Shown here: positions 1 through 6,256 of the stretch, piece after piece
Layout: each line of letters begins with the position of its first letter
How positions within the stretch are numbered: position 1 is the first letter of the stretch
Source of the DNA: DATKIY01 sp035543875
Lineage (GTDB): Bacteria; Actinomycetota; Actinomycetes; JAHEKZ01
NCBI GenBank assembly: GCA_035543875.1
Contig: DATKIY010000031.1
Span: 1 to 7,615 of the forward strand
Direction of reading: 5' to 3'
Length of the DNA: 7,615 bases
Notes under the pieces: generated by a model
What the model was told of the DNA's origin: nothing
Databases searched by the model: none
The model's input: the letters and a program-made list of their open reading frames with translations, nothing else
Made by a program: the position numbers and the translations under genes

Positions 1-1491
1 GTCGTTGGTCTCAATGTTGTTTACGGCACGAACTTCGATGACGAAATGACGGGGTCGTCCGCCAACAACCGGCTCTTCGGAAGAGGTGGCGACGATGTCC
101 TCAATGGCGGAGAACGGATGGATGAGCTCGTCGGTGGTGCAGGTAACGACACAGTTTACGGCGGTCCGTCTGCCGATGGTCTGCACGGAGGGTCGGGGAA
201 TGACCGCCTGTCGGGTGGCACGGAGCAAGACACCATCGACGGAGACAACGGGAATGACGCACTCTTTGGCGGTAAGGATTTTGACTTGCTCGACGGGGGC
301 TACGGGTCCGACAAGATCTTCGGTGGCGCCGACGAAGACGTACTGACCGATCCAGGGGGAAACGACCTCGCTGACGGCGGTGAGGACTTATATGACGAGT
401 GCTCTTATGGTTTTGAGGATGTCGTTAACTGCGAGACGCGGTTCGACGACTTCAAGCTCACGGATCCCCGTCGCGGCCCACCACCTCCACCGGCGAAGAG
501 CAACGAACTTGATCTGCGGCAGGCAAACCGCGCCGCGGAACATTTGTTGAGCCGAGATGCGCCACGGGTGACCGCGCGGACATCGGATCTAACCGCGCGT
601 GGCGTCACGTGCCAGGGACTGGCCGCAACTATCGTCGGAGGCAAGGGCCCTCAAAGCATTGTGGGGACACCCGGGCCGGATGTGATTGCCGCCGGCGCCG
701 GCGCCGATGTCATCTTTGGCAAGGATGGTGATGACACAGTCTGCGCCGGGAAGGGCATGGATCTGCTGTACGGCGGTGGCGGCGATGATGACTTGTATGG
801 CGAGGCCGACGGTCGCAGGGTAGGACCCAAAAGCATAGGTGCACGGGACCAACTATGGGGTGGGACCGGAGACGATCTGTTGTCCGTTGGGACCGGCATC
901 GACTTTCTCAATCTCATTCACTACGACGACGTCACAAGACCGATCCAACTTCATGGAACCTCCGTTACTGGGCAGGGTCATGACACCCTCCTAGAGGGCG
1001 GATGGGTTGTTGGCACCGCCTTCGACGACGAGATGGATGTCTCGGGTTCGTGGGTGGAGGCGGTCTACTCAGGTCGCGCGGGCAATGATCTGCTCATCGG
1101 TGGCGGTCGGTCAGATATTCTCGAAGGCGGCAGTGGCAACGATCGGTTGTTTGGCAACGATGAGTCCGACGGACTGAACGGGAGTCGGGGGGATGACTTC
1201 GTGTCGGCTGGCTTCGGGAACGACGCCATCGGCGTCCACGGCGGCAATGACCGTGTTTTCGCGGGATTTGGTGATGACACTGTTCTCTCGTACTCAGGAA
1301 GCAGCCTCATCCAAGGCGGTCCAGGAGACGACGACCTCTTTGCGGGTGAAGGACGGGACAGACTGATTGGTGGACCGCACCTGATCGGTGATACCTGCTA
1401 TCAAATGTTCCTGTCCACGAGCGATTGTGAGTTTCTTCGGTTCTCAATCAGCCATGCGAAGGACCTGGGCTTAATGCCAACGCAACCGTGA
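1..1491 (+). CDS. RTX-repeat (hemolysin-type) calcium-binding protein, C-terminal part, 5' partial
   Basis: The reading frame is open to the first base of the window, and residues before the first ATG (position 46) already match the repeat module, so the true start lies upstream. The 496 visible residues are mostly glycine/aspartate nonapeptides of the GGxGxDxLx type (for example GGAGND, GGSGND, GGPGDDDLF), which fold into a parallel beta-roll binding Ca2+; such proteins act outside the cell. Repeat blocks lie at about residues 20-130, 215-290 and 355-465. Between the first two is a proline linker (five prolines, nt 478-492) and a charged stretch. Cysteines come in pairs: C134/C144, C204/C248 and C466/C476. 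The C-terminus after C476 is short, and I see no enzymatic domain or anchor. The module is duplicated with a period near 330 residues (see the repeat entries). A lytic or toxic role is not supported; a structural or adhesive surface role is only an inference. Confidence 0.9.
   Translation, partial: VVGLNVVYGTNFDDEMTGSSANNRLFGRGGDDVLNGGERMDELVGGAGNDTVYGGPSADGLHGGSGNDRLSGGTEQDTIDGDNGNDALFGGKDFDLLDGGYGSDKIFGGADEDVLTDPGGNDLADGGEDLYDECSYGFEDVVNCETRFDDFKLTDPRRGPPPPPAKSNELDLRQANRAAEHLLSRDAPRVTARTSDLTARGVTCQGLAATIVGGKGPQSIVGTPGPDVIAAGAGADVIFGKDGDDTVCAGKGMDLLYGGGGDDDLYGEADGRRVGPKSIGARDQLWGGTGDDLLSVGTGIDFLNLIHYDDVTRPIQLHGTSVTGQGHDTLLEGGWVVGTAFDDEMDVSGSWVEAVYSGRAGNDLLIGGGRSDILEGGSGNDRLFGNDESDGLNGSRGDDFVSAGFGNDAIGVHGGNDRVFAGFGDDTVLSYSGSSLIQGGPGDDDLFAGEGRDRLIGGPHLIGDTCYQMFLSTSDCEFLRFSISHAKDLGLMPTQP
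16..432 (+). repeat. RTX protein module, copy 1 (incomplete at its left side)
   Basis: This copy runs from the GT-x-FDDEM signature (F at residue 12) through RTX nonapeptides to a C-x9-C-E signature (C134, C144). The same order and spacing recur in copy 2, with F341 and C466/C476. The offset is 329 residues at the left landmark and 332 at the right, so the copies differ by about three inserted residues. The DNA has diverged well beyond easy alignment, indicating an old duplication. Confidence 0.7.
1003..1428 (+). repeat. RTX protein module, copy 2
   Basis: This is the second copy of the FDDEM ... RTX ... C-x9-C-E unit, forming the C-terminal end of the protein. It is preceded by a complete leader part (VTCQGLAATIVG at residue 202 onward, then C248 and a stretch near residues 300-335 with fewer RTX repeats). 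The equivalent leader for copy 1 would lie upstream of the window. Confidence 0.7.
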
Positions 1492-1530
1492 CGAATCAGC
1501 TGCGTCGAAGAATTATTTGATGCGGGCGGG

Positions 1531-1803
1531 CTAGAACCAGGCCTTCTTGTCAACCATGTACACCTGATAGAACTCCGCGTCGCTCTTGGTGAGGTAGATG
1601 ATGCCTTCGATGAGACCGATGATCGCCCCGAGGCCACAAGTGAAGATTGTGATAATGATCCGGATCACGCCGCCGGTGGCATCGTCCAAAAGGAAGCGGT
1701 GGACACCAAATGCGCCCAACAGAATTCCCATAATTCCGCATAGGGTCTTCTTGGAGTTGACGTCCGGCGGTACAGGTTGGCTCATAGGTTGATCGGTGCT
1801 CAT
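1531..1803 (-). CDS. TM2 domain-containing small membrane protein
   Basis: This 90-residue protein has a short polar N-terminus (residues 1-17, proline-rich) followed by the TM2 domain. The first membrane helix is about residues 20-38, a short turn carries the conserved GVHRFLLDDATGG motif (33-45; the family norm is G-x-HRFYLG), and the second helix is about residues 46-70. The tail FYQVYMVDKKAWF is also characteristic of bacterial members. The start ATG is preceded by GAGGGG (complement of 1808-1813) four bases away, which favours it over the internal Met7. The family is widespread, but its molecular role in bacteria is not established, so no function is assigned. The gene is convergent with the RTX gene (39-base gap) and divergent from the oxidoreductase gene. 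Family assignment is secure; function is unknown. Confidence 0.88.
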   Translation of the reverse strand: MSTDQPMSQPVPPDVNSKKTLCGIMGILLGAFGVHRFLLDDATGGVIRIIITIFTCGLGAIIGLIEGIIYLTKSDAEFYQVYMVDKKAWF

Positions 1804-2015
1804 GGGACCCCTCAGCTCGTTGCGGCTATCACCGAGGACACGCTAGTCCCCCAGGAACGAGCCCGACAGGGCTTCGCGCGACCGATCTCGCTAGAGAGCC
1901 TCAGGAATCTCTGGTTACTGACGAATACGAAACTCCGGAAGGAAAAGTCTCCCGCGCATCAGGCGCGGTCTATGACGTGGTCGGACGAACGGTCAGGTGT
2001 GTACCTTGACGGTTC
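1804..2015. other. Divergent intergenic region with two small inverted repeats
   Basis: This 212-base stretch should hold the promoters of both the TM2 gene and the oxidoreductase gene. Visible structure: GCCC-GACA-GGGC at 1861-1872, extended by one A-T pair and a G-T wobble, and CCGCGC-ATCAG-GCGCGG at 1952-1968, a perfect 6-bp stem with a 5-base loop. The second lies about 50 bases before the oxidoreductase start and could be an operator or a chance hairpin. No convincing -35/-10 pair for the TM2 gene was found. An open frame spanning the region lacks a ribosome binding site and family resemblance and is not called. Confidence 0.35.
2002..2007 (+). promoter_or_regulatory. Candidate -10 box (TACCTT) for a leaderless transcript
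   Basis: TACCTT fits the actinobacterial -10 pattern TANNNT and ends eight bases before the ATG at 2016, so transcription would begin at or next to the start codon. No Shine-Dalgarno-like purine run precedes this ATG, while nearby genes have one. No good -35 hexamer is seen 16-18 bases upstream. This is suggestive only. Confidence 0.35.
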
Positions 2016-2942
2016 ATGAAGGCATTGGTAACGACTGGCGTCGACGGGAACGGACTTGCATTCGTCGACGTAGATGAGCCAAAACCTCACTCCAACCAGA
2101 CTGTCGTCAGGTTACGTGCCACGTCTGTGAACAGGGGAGAGGTCGCTCACCTTCGCGACGAGGACCCAGGCCAGGTCTTGGGTTGGGACGTCGCTGGTGA
2201 CGTTGTCCAACCAGCAGCCGACGGGTCAGGTCCGAGTATCGGACAACGTGTCGTCGGGATTGTTGACGACCACGCATGGGCGGAGTTGGTCTGTGTGCCA
2301 ACGCATGCGATGAGCGTCCTCCCCGACGAGGTTACGTACGCAGCTGCGAGCGTGTTGCCGATTGCCGGACTGACAGCATGGCGAGCTTTGGAGCTGGGCG
2401 GATTCCTGCTTGGGCGGCGGGTTTTGGTTACCGGCGGAGCCGGCGGTGTCGGAAGGTTGGCAATTCAATTGGCTCGACTCTCCGGCGCTCACGTCACAGC
2501 AGTGGTCGGACGTCCTGAGCGCGTTCACGGGCTTCGCGAGCTTGGCGCGGCTGAGGTAGTGGTTGGAATCGAGAATGCATCGGGCCGGTTCGACGTCATT
2601 CTTGAGTCAGCTGGCGGCGCCTCCTTGGCTCGTTCAATGGAGGTCCTGTCGGATGAGGGGATATTGATTACGTACGGAAGGTCTTCGGGCGAACCGGCAA
2701 AGCTCGACTCTGGCTGGTTCGGTGACCACTCGGGCGCTCGAATCGAGGGTCTACTCGTGTTTACCGAGATTGCGCAACGTCGACTTGGAACAAAACAGCT
2801 AGACGGGCTGGTACGTCTTGTCGCCTCGGGCAGTCTAGATCCGCAGATCGTGAAAGAGACATCCTGGCGGGACCCGATGCCAGTGGTGGATGAGCTGCTC
2901 GCCCGAACGGTGCCCGGAAAGGTAGTACTGCGCGTCGACTAG
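2016..2942 (+). CDS. Quinone oxidoreductase-like MDR-family NAD(P)H-dependent oxidoreductase
   Basis: This 308-residue protein belongs to the medium-chain dehydrogenase/reductase superfamily, quinone oxidoreductase branch. Residues 1-120 form the GroES-like catalytic domain (MKALVTTG start, ATSVNRGEV at 36-43, LGWDVAGDVV at 55-64). Residues 125-260 are the Rossmann domain, with the nucleotide-binding motif VLVTGGAGGVGRLAIQLA at 136-153. The zinc ligands of true alcohol dehydrogenases are absent, as is usual for this branch, so it probably moves hydride from NADPH to a quinone or enone; the physiological substrate cannot be read from the sequence. It is slightly shorter than the usual ~320 residues but has both domains and an intact end (GKVVLRVD). 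The start is fixed by the family N-terminus. It is cytosolic, has its own upstream region, and is followed after 83 bases by the sigma factor gene, with no evidence of shared function. Confidence 0.88.
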   Translation: MKALVTTGVDGNGLAFVDVDEPKPHSNQTVVRLRATSVNRGEVAHLRDEDPGQVLGWDVAGDVVQPAADGSGPSIGQRVVGIVDDHAWAELVCVPTHAMSVLPDEVTYAAASVLPIAGLTAWRALELGGFLLGRRVLVTGGAGGVGRLAIQLARLSGAHVTAVVGRPERVHGLRELGAAEVVVGIENASGRFDVILESAGGASLARSMEVLSDEGILITYGRSSGEPAKLDSGWFGDHSGARIEGLLVFTEIAQRRLGTKQLDGLVRLVASGSLDPQIVKETSWRDPMPVVDELLARTVPGKVVLRVD

Positions 2943-3025
2943 CGCCCAGAGGTTTTCACCCTCAGTGCAGCAGATCGCAAAGATTACGCGTCTAAGAAGG
3001 TAAAGACTGGGTATCCGGAGGGCGC

Positions 3026-3514
3026 GTGGATTTGGACCGGTTCGTGGCGGAGCATGGCACGTGGATGCTCCGCTTGGCCTATTTGCTCACCGGTGACCGC
3101 ACCGCCGCTGAGGATTTGTGCCAAGACGCGCTTGTCAAGGTGGTTGCCGGTCAGCGTCGCGTATTCAGCGCGCGTCACCCCAAGGCATATGTCAGGCGGA
3201 TCATCGTCAACTGCCATCTGGACCGCACGCGAACCCAACAACTTGCAGCAGTTCCCCTGGACGCGGCAACCATCGTTGTGGGTGACCATGCCGACCAGCT
3301 CACGGATCAAGCCGACACTTGGCGACACATCTGCCAGTTGTCCACGCAGCTACGCACCGCACTGGTGTTGCGTTATTACGAAGATTTGGACGATGCGGAA
3401 ATCGCGTCCATTCAAGGCTGCGCACGTTCCACGGTGCGCGCCAATATTTCTCGTGGGCTTGCACAGTTGCGCCAATCCTTCACCGACCAAGCAACAGAAG
3501 ATGAGGCTCACTAA
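3026..3514 (+). CDS. SigE-family ECF RNA polymerase sigma factor
   Basis: This is a two-domain extracytoplasmic-function sigma factor of 162 residues, a normal length for the actinobacterial SigE-like group. Region 2 spans about residues 6-72 (FVAEHGTWMLRLAYLLTGD, then AEDLCQDALVKV, then AYVRRIIVN), which binds core polymerase and the -10 element. Region 4 spans about residues 98-150 (LRTALVLRYYEDLDDAEIA and the helix-turn-helix GCARSTVRANISRGLAQLR), which reads the -35 element. The GTG start follows GGAGGG (3017-3022) by three bases, a close spacing; the alternative GTG at 3044 would cut into region 2. Its stop codon overlaps the start of the next gene, so the two are surely co-transcribed and probably translationally coupled. 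Autoregulation is common for such factors, but I could not identify an ECF promoter in 2943-3025. Confidence 0.9.
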   Translation: MDLDRFVAEHGTWMLRLAYLLTGDRTAAEDLCQDALVKVVAGQRRVFSARHPKAYVRRIIVNCHLDRTRTQQLAAVPLDAATIVVGDHADQLTDQADTWRHICQLSTQLRTALVLRYYEDLDDAEIASIQGCARSTVRANISRGLAQLRQSFTDQATEDEAH

Positions 3515-4533
3515 TGACCGACATCGAGCATCTCGTCAAGGAGACCCTGCGGGCGCGAGCCACAGACATACCGGAAGGGTCATCCCCGACTCTCCCCAAC
3601 AACTTCACCGCACGCCGCGAGGTCAACCGGACGCACGTGGTGTTAGCCGGTGCCGTCGTCGCGGCAATTGTTGTCCTCGGCTTCACGGTCATCGACGGAC
3701 ATTTCCTCGGAGTCAACAACACCGCTGATCCCGAATCTTTGGTCAGCATCAGAACAGGCACTCCTCCACTCCGCTGTGGTCAACACAAGGGGCGTGACGA
3801 CGCCCCTTCGCCCACGCTTCAGCAGCTCAGTGACATGCCCGTACGAGCGGCAACGGTTTGCCAATGGACAAATGAAGAACCCAAAATCAAGCCTCACGTG
3901 GCCATTTCGACGTATTTCAAGAACTACCAACTGACCAACCAGGTTGCATTGTCGCAAACTCAGGCAGCTGCGGTTATTCGCGAGCTCAAGTCGGCGACAG
4001 CAGGAACACCCGATTGCATGCTGATTGACAGTGCGCCGACTCGGGTGTTTTCGGTGCTGTTGGGCGACGAAGGCGGGGCAAGATGGAAGATTGACATTCC
4101 GGCAGAATCTTGTCTGGGGTTCACCCTTGGCAACAACAAGCGGTATACATCAGCCGGACTGATTGAAGTGCTCGCCTCATATGTGACGCAATCGTTTCCG
4201 TTGCCGATATCGGGCTGGCAGCCAGGAGAATCTGCCGAGCTAGCCCTACTCACCGGCAACGTGCGACTCGACGAGGGCTGTCTGGTCGCCGGTCCACCGG
4301 CCCACCCGATTGCTGTGGCTTGGCCCGCTGACTTTACAGCGACGATTGACGGGCTCGGACAGGTTCAGGTTAGTAACGCTGACCGTTCGGTCGTGGCAAC
4401 AACCAACGAGCGGATCGAGGCTGGAGGTGCTTCCGGACCGACCGACATCGAACCGTGGAAGGGCATGACCTGTGTAGACGGGTATAACAAGGTCTTCGTC
4501 ATTCAAGACACCATGACCAATGAGGGTCAATAG
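3514..4533 (+). CDS. Single-span membrane protein, putative anti-sigma factor or sensor partner of the ECF sigma
   Basis: This 339-residue protein begins in the TAATG overlap with the sigma gene; GAGG at 3503-3506 is its likely ribosome binding site. It has a polar N-terminus (residues 1-40) expected in the cytoplasm, one hydrophobic helix (about 41-60, HVVLAGAVVAAIVVLGFTVI) and a long outer domain (about 65-339). The cytoplasmic part lacks the H-x3-C-x2-C motif of zinc anti-sigma factors and is shorter than a typical anti-sigma domain. All six cysteines (88, 116, 168, 200, 256, 320) lie in the outer domain, as expected if they form disulfides outside the cell. The C-terminal part (GCLVAGPPAHP, then VQVSNADRSVVA) resembles domains I have seen in other actinobacterial sigma partners. 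Anti-sigma activity is inferred from operon position and topology; it could also be an unrelated signalling or cell-envelope protein. Confidence 0.75.
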   Translation: MTDIEHLVKETLRARATDIPEGSSPTLPNNFTARREVNRTHVVLAGAVVAAIVVLGFTVIDGHFLGVNNTADPESLVSIRTGTPPLRCGQHKGRDDAPSPTLQQLSDMPVRAATVCQWTNEEPKIKPHVAISTYFKNYQLTNQVALSQTQAAAVIRELKSATAGTPDCMLIDSAPTRVFSVLLGDEGGARWKIDIPAESCLGFTLGNNKRYTSAGLIEVLASYVTQSFPLPISGWQPGESAELALLTGNVRLDEGCLVAGPPAHPIAVAWPADFTATIDGLGQVQVSNADRSVVATTNERIEAGGASGPTDIEPWKGMTCVDGYNKVFVIQDTMTNEGQ

Positions 4534-4540
4534 TGTTGAA

Positions 4541-4568
4541 GCTGGTCTCAGGGACTTCCCTGTCCAGC
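4541..4568. terminator. Candidate shared hairpin between convergent genes
   Basis: GCTGG (4541-4545) pairs with CCAGC (4564-4568), and CAGGG (4549-4553) pairs with CCCTG (4558-4562) around an ACTT loop, with a small asymmetric bulge (three bases against one). The hairpin sits eight bases after the stop codon of the sigma-partner gene and covers the last codons of the opposing glycosyltransferase gene. There is no T-run on either side, so it is not a classic intrinsic terminator, but its position between convergent genes suits a bidirectional transcription end or an RNA-stabilising structure. Confidence 0.4.
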
Positions 4569-5954
4569 AGCAGTGTCAGGTGTGGGGGCAGTGTCAGGCG
4601 AATGTGACGCTGATACACGACCGGTAGGTAAGTTCCACGCCAGGACGACGGGTGCGTATCTGGCCAGCGTCTGCACGGCGAGCCATTGCGTCGGCAGCAA
4701 GATGAAACTCGTCCCCGTCCCGACCGCTACTGCACGACGGATGCGCTTATCGGTCAGCGGTGCCACGAGTGCGACCAAGCCCACAAGGTACCAGGGTAGG
4801 AACCACCCGGAAACGAACATAAATGTGCCGAGCAGGATGGCGGCTGCGAACCACGGTTGCCTCGGTGTGATGCGATGAAATACGAGGACTACCGCGACGG
4901 TCAAGACGATCAGCGGCGCGAGTGCGCGAAGTCCGGTCACTGTGAACAGCGTCGGATCGTGCATTCCAGCGGAGTCTCTCAAGGGGAGCAGAGTCGCCGC
5001 ACCCGCCCAGTACGGCGCGTACGCAATCACGGTGACAATCACCGATATCGCCAGGCCCAGCATCACCGACTTGCGCTCGCCCCTGCGCCACAACGCGACG
5101 AGGTAGATGCCGAGGACTAGGACTGCATACGCCTTAACTAGACATGCTGCGAGCAGCAATACAAGCGCGACTATCGGTCGTCGACGCTGATCAGCAAGCA
5201 TGGCCAGCAGGAAGGCCGCGGCAAGTGCCGCGTCGAGATGGCCGCCGAGGGCTACTGATGTCACCACTAGGGGATTGAGGAGGAGAAAGGCGAGCGTCGC
5301 AGGTCCACCAGCCGTGATCCCCACTGAATCGTCGGCGCGTAATCGCAGCAGCGCGAACGCGGCGACTCCGACCAGCGCAACAGCGAGGAACTTCACCAGC
5401 AGGATTGCGAGAACGAGGTGTGTTCCCGCCAGCCCGACCAGAAAGTCGAGGGCCAAAAGCCACAGCGGTCCGTACACCGCGCGCGTGTCGGGCCATGACG
5501 CGATACCGAGCCAATTGTCGCCGGCAGCGGCCGGCGAAGTGAGGTACGGGTTGAGGTCAGGCCCCGATTGCAAGTGTCCGTAGACTACGTACTGCATCAC
5601 GTCGTGAGATTGGGTTGGTGGCGAGAGAAGAAGCGGCATCGCGACGAGTGCCCAGGCTCCAACGACGAACTTGGAGACCCCGCCTGATGCGCTCCGCAGA
5701 GTCCGGATCGTCAGCGCCCACGGCACGAGCATGAGCAGTTGGGCTGAAGCCAGGTGGTATGGATCGCTGGGAGTAGTCGCTGTCCACACGCCGCCAGGCT
5801 GGTTGACGGCCTGCCACCAGTCGACGAATGCATAAAGCCACCAGAGACCGACAGTCGCGACTAATAGGGTTCGCCACGACCACCGTGACAATGCCCCAAA
5901 CGCGCGAAGATGTACCGCTTCTGCCTGGTCGTGCAGAGTCTCGACTGCGCCCAC
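4548..5954 (-). CDS. GT-C fold membrane glycosyltransferase (MptA/MptB- or GT87-like)
   Basis: This 468-residue protein has roughly 11-13 hydrophobic segments between residues 29 and 425. The loop after the third segment carries SHDVMQYVVYG (D118 is the candidate catalytic aspartate), followed by a NPY motif (135-137) and YGPLW (161-165). Further on are NPLVV (227-231), GGHLDAA (237-243) and WFLPWYL (384-390). This order matches polyprenyl-phosphate-sugar-dependent mannosyltransferases of the MptA/MptB group, where GGHNDA is usual, and also the GT87 family. It would add a sugar, perhaps mannose, to a cell-envelope glycan or glycolipid on the outer membrane face; donor and acceptor cannot be read. 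The start is GTG, with AAGGGA (complement of 5962-5967) seven bases upstream. The C-terminal ~20 residues are a low-complexity tail with a tandem six-residue repeat. The gene is monocistronic as far as can be seen. Confidence 0.75.
   Translation of the reverse strand: MGAVETLHDQAEAVHLRAFGALSRWSWRTLLVATVGLWWLYAFVDWWQAVNQPGGVWTATTPSDPYHLASAQLLMLVPWALTIRTLRSASGGVSKFVVGAWALVAMPLLLSPPTQSHDVMQYVVYGHLQSGPDLNPYLTSPAAAGDNWLGIASWPDTRAVYGPLWLLALDFLVGLAGTHLVLAILLVKFLAVALVGVAAFALLRLRADDSVGITAGGPATLAFLLLNPLVVTSVALGGHLDAALAAAFLLAMLADQRRRPIVALVLLLAACLVKAYAVLVLGIYLVALWRRGERKSVMLGLAISVIVTVIAYAPYWAGAATLLPLRDSAGMHDPTLFTVTGLRALAPLIVLTVAVVLVFHRITPRQPWFAAAILLGTFMFVSGWFLPWYLVGLVALVAPLTDKRIRRAVAVGTGTSFILLPTQWLAVQTLARYAPVVLAWNLPTGRVSASHSPDTAPTPDTAAGQGSP
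4570..4605 (-). repeat. Two-copy 18-bp tandem repeat in the tail of the glycosyltransferase gene
   Basis: GCAGTGTCAGG occurs at 4570-4580 and again at 4588-4598, a period of 18 bases or six codons. The repeat encodes the hydrophilic PDTAPT-PDTAAG tail. It probably arose by slippage; the tail is unlikely to affect catalysis. Confidence 0.6.
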
Positions 5955-6115
5955 GGCCGGATCCCTTGGACTAAATGTGAGCTGGGTTTGCGCACCCCGA
6001 ACCTAGCCCAAACCCTGGCCCGTGACGTTGACGAGGGAGTGTGCGATGCTGCGTAAACTCACCGTAGGTGTGCAACGGGGCGGGAAAACCGGCTCGTTAC
6101 ATGAGGAAGAGCCGC
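5955..6115. other. Upstream region between the glycosyltransferase gene and the oxidoreductase relic
   Basis: These 161 bases hold the 5' region of the glycosyltransferase gene (minus strand) and the former 5' region of the relic gene (plus strand). On the plus strand, TTGACG (6028-6033) and TAAACT (6054-6059) look like promoter hexamers, but the 20-base spacing is long. CACC-GTA-GGTG (6060-6070) is a short inverted repeat just after them. GAGGAAG (6103-6109) is a good ribosome binding site for the relic ATG. No promoter for the glycosyltransferase could be identified with confidence. Confidence 0.35.
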
Positions 6116-6245
6116 ATGGAAGCGATCGTCTGAGACGCCCACGGGACAACTGATGTACTTGATCTCCCGAACATACCCCAGCCAGACATCGCAAGCGACG
6201 AGGTACTTATTCGTGCGCGGTGCGGGAGTGGATAGCGGAGTCTGG
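6116..6245 (+). pseudogene. N-terminal relic of a quinone oxidoreductase / zinc-type alcohol dehydrogenase-like gene
   Basis: Starting from the ATG at 6116, with a proper ribosome binding site seven to eight bases upstream, the translation reads MEAIV, then a TGA stop (6131-6133), then DAHGTTDVLDLPNIPQ, PDIASDEVLIR. After codon 33 (CGT, ending 6214) the frame must shift by one base to continue RGAGVDSGVW (6216-6245). This is the standard opening of MDR-family quinone oxidoreductases (M-x-AIV-x-DxYGxxDVLxLxD, PxIxxDEVLVRVxAAGVDxGVW). Comparison suggests two bases were lost at the valine codon after IR. The similarity ends near 6245; a typical member runs on for about 280 more residues, but here a TAG and the end of the opposite-strand MmcQ/YjbR gene follow within 15 bases. 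It carries three defects (nonsense, frameshift, truncation), so no functional product is expected. It is not a recent copy of the intact family member at 2016-2942, whose N-terminus is clearly different. Confidence 0.8.
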
Positions 6246-6256
6246 CCAGCGGGGGG

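Noticed and set aside
46..1400. Repeated GGCGG-type DNA in the RTX gene as a possible CRISPR or non-coding repeat array
   Set aside because: The periodicity follows nine-codon peptide repeats, with synonymous variation and no unique spacers between identical repeats.
1777..2019. An 80-codon open frame on the plus strand filling the TM2-oxidoreductase gap
   Set aside because: It overlaps the start of the TM2 gene on the opposite strand and the oxidoreductase start, has no ribosome binding site, and its translation has no recognisable family character.
3054..3728. A 224-codon open frame in another frame across the sigma factor and its partner
   Set aside because: It is a GC-driven shadow: both real genes in the overlapping frames have clear family sequence or topology, while this one is basic low-information sequence.
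6131..6133. TGA codon in the relic read as selenocysteine or as programmed recoding
   Set aside because: The family has no selenocysteine at this position, and a separate frameshift and truncation follow, so decay is the simpler explanation.
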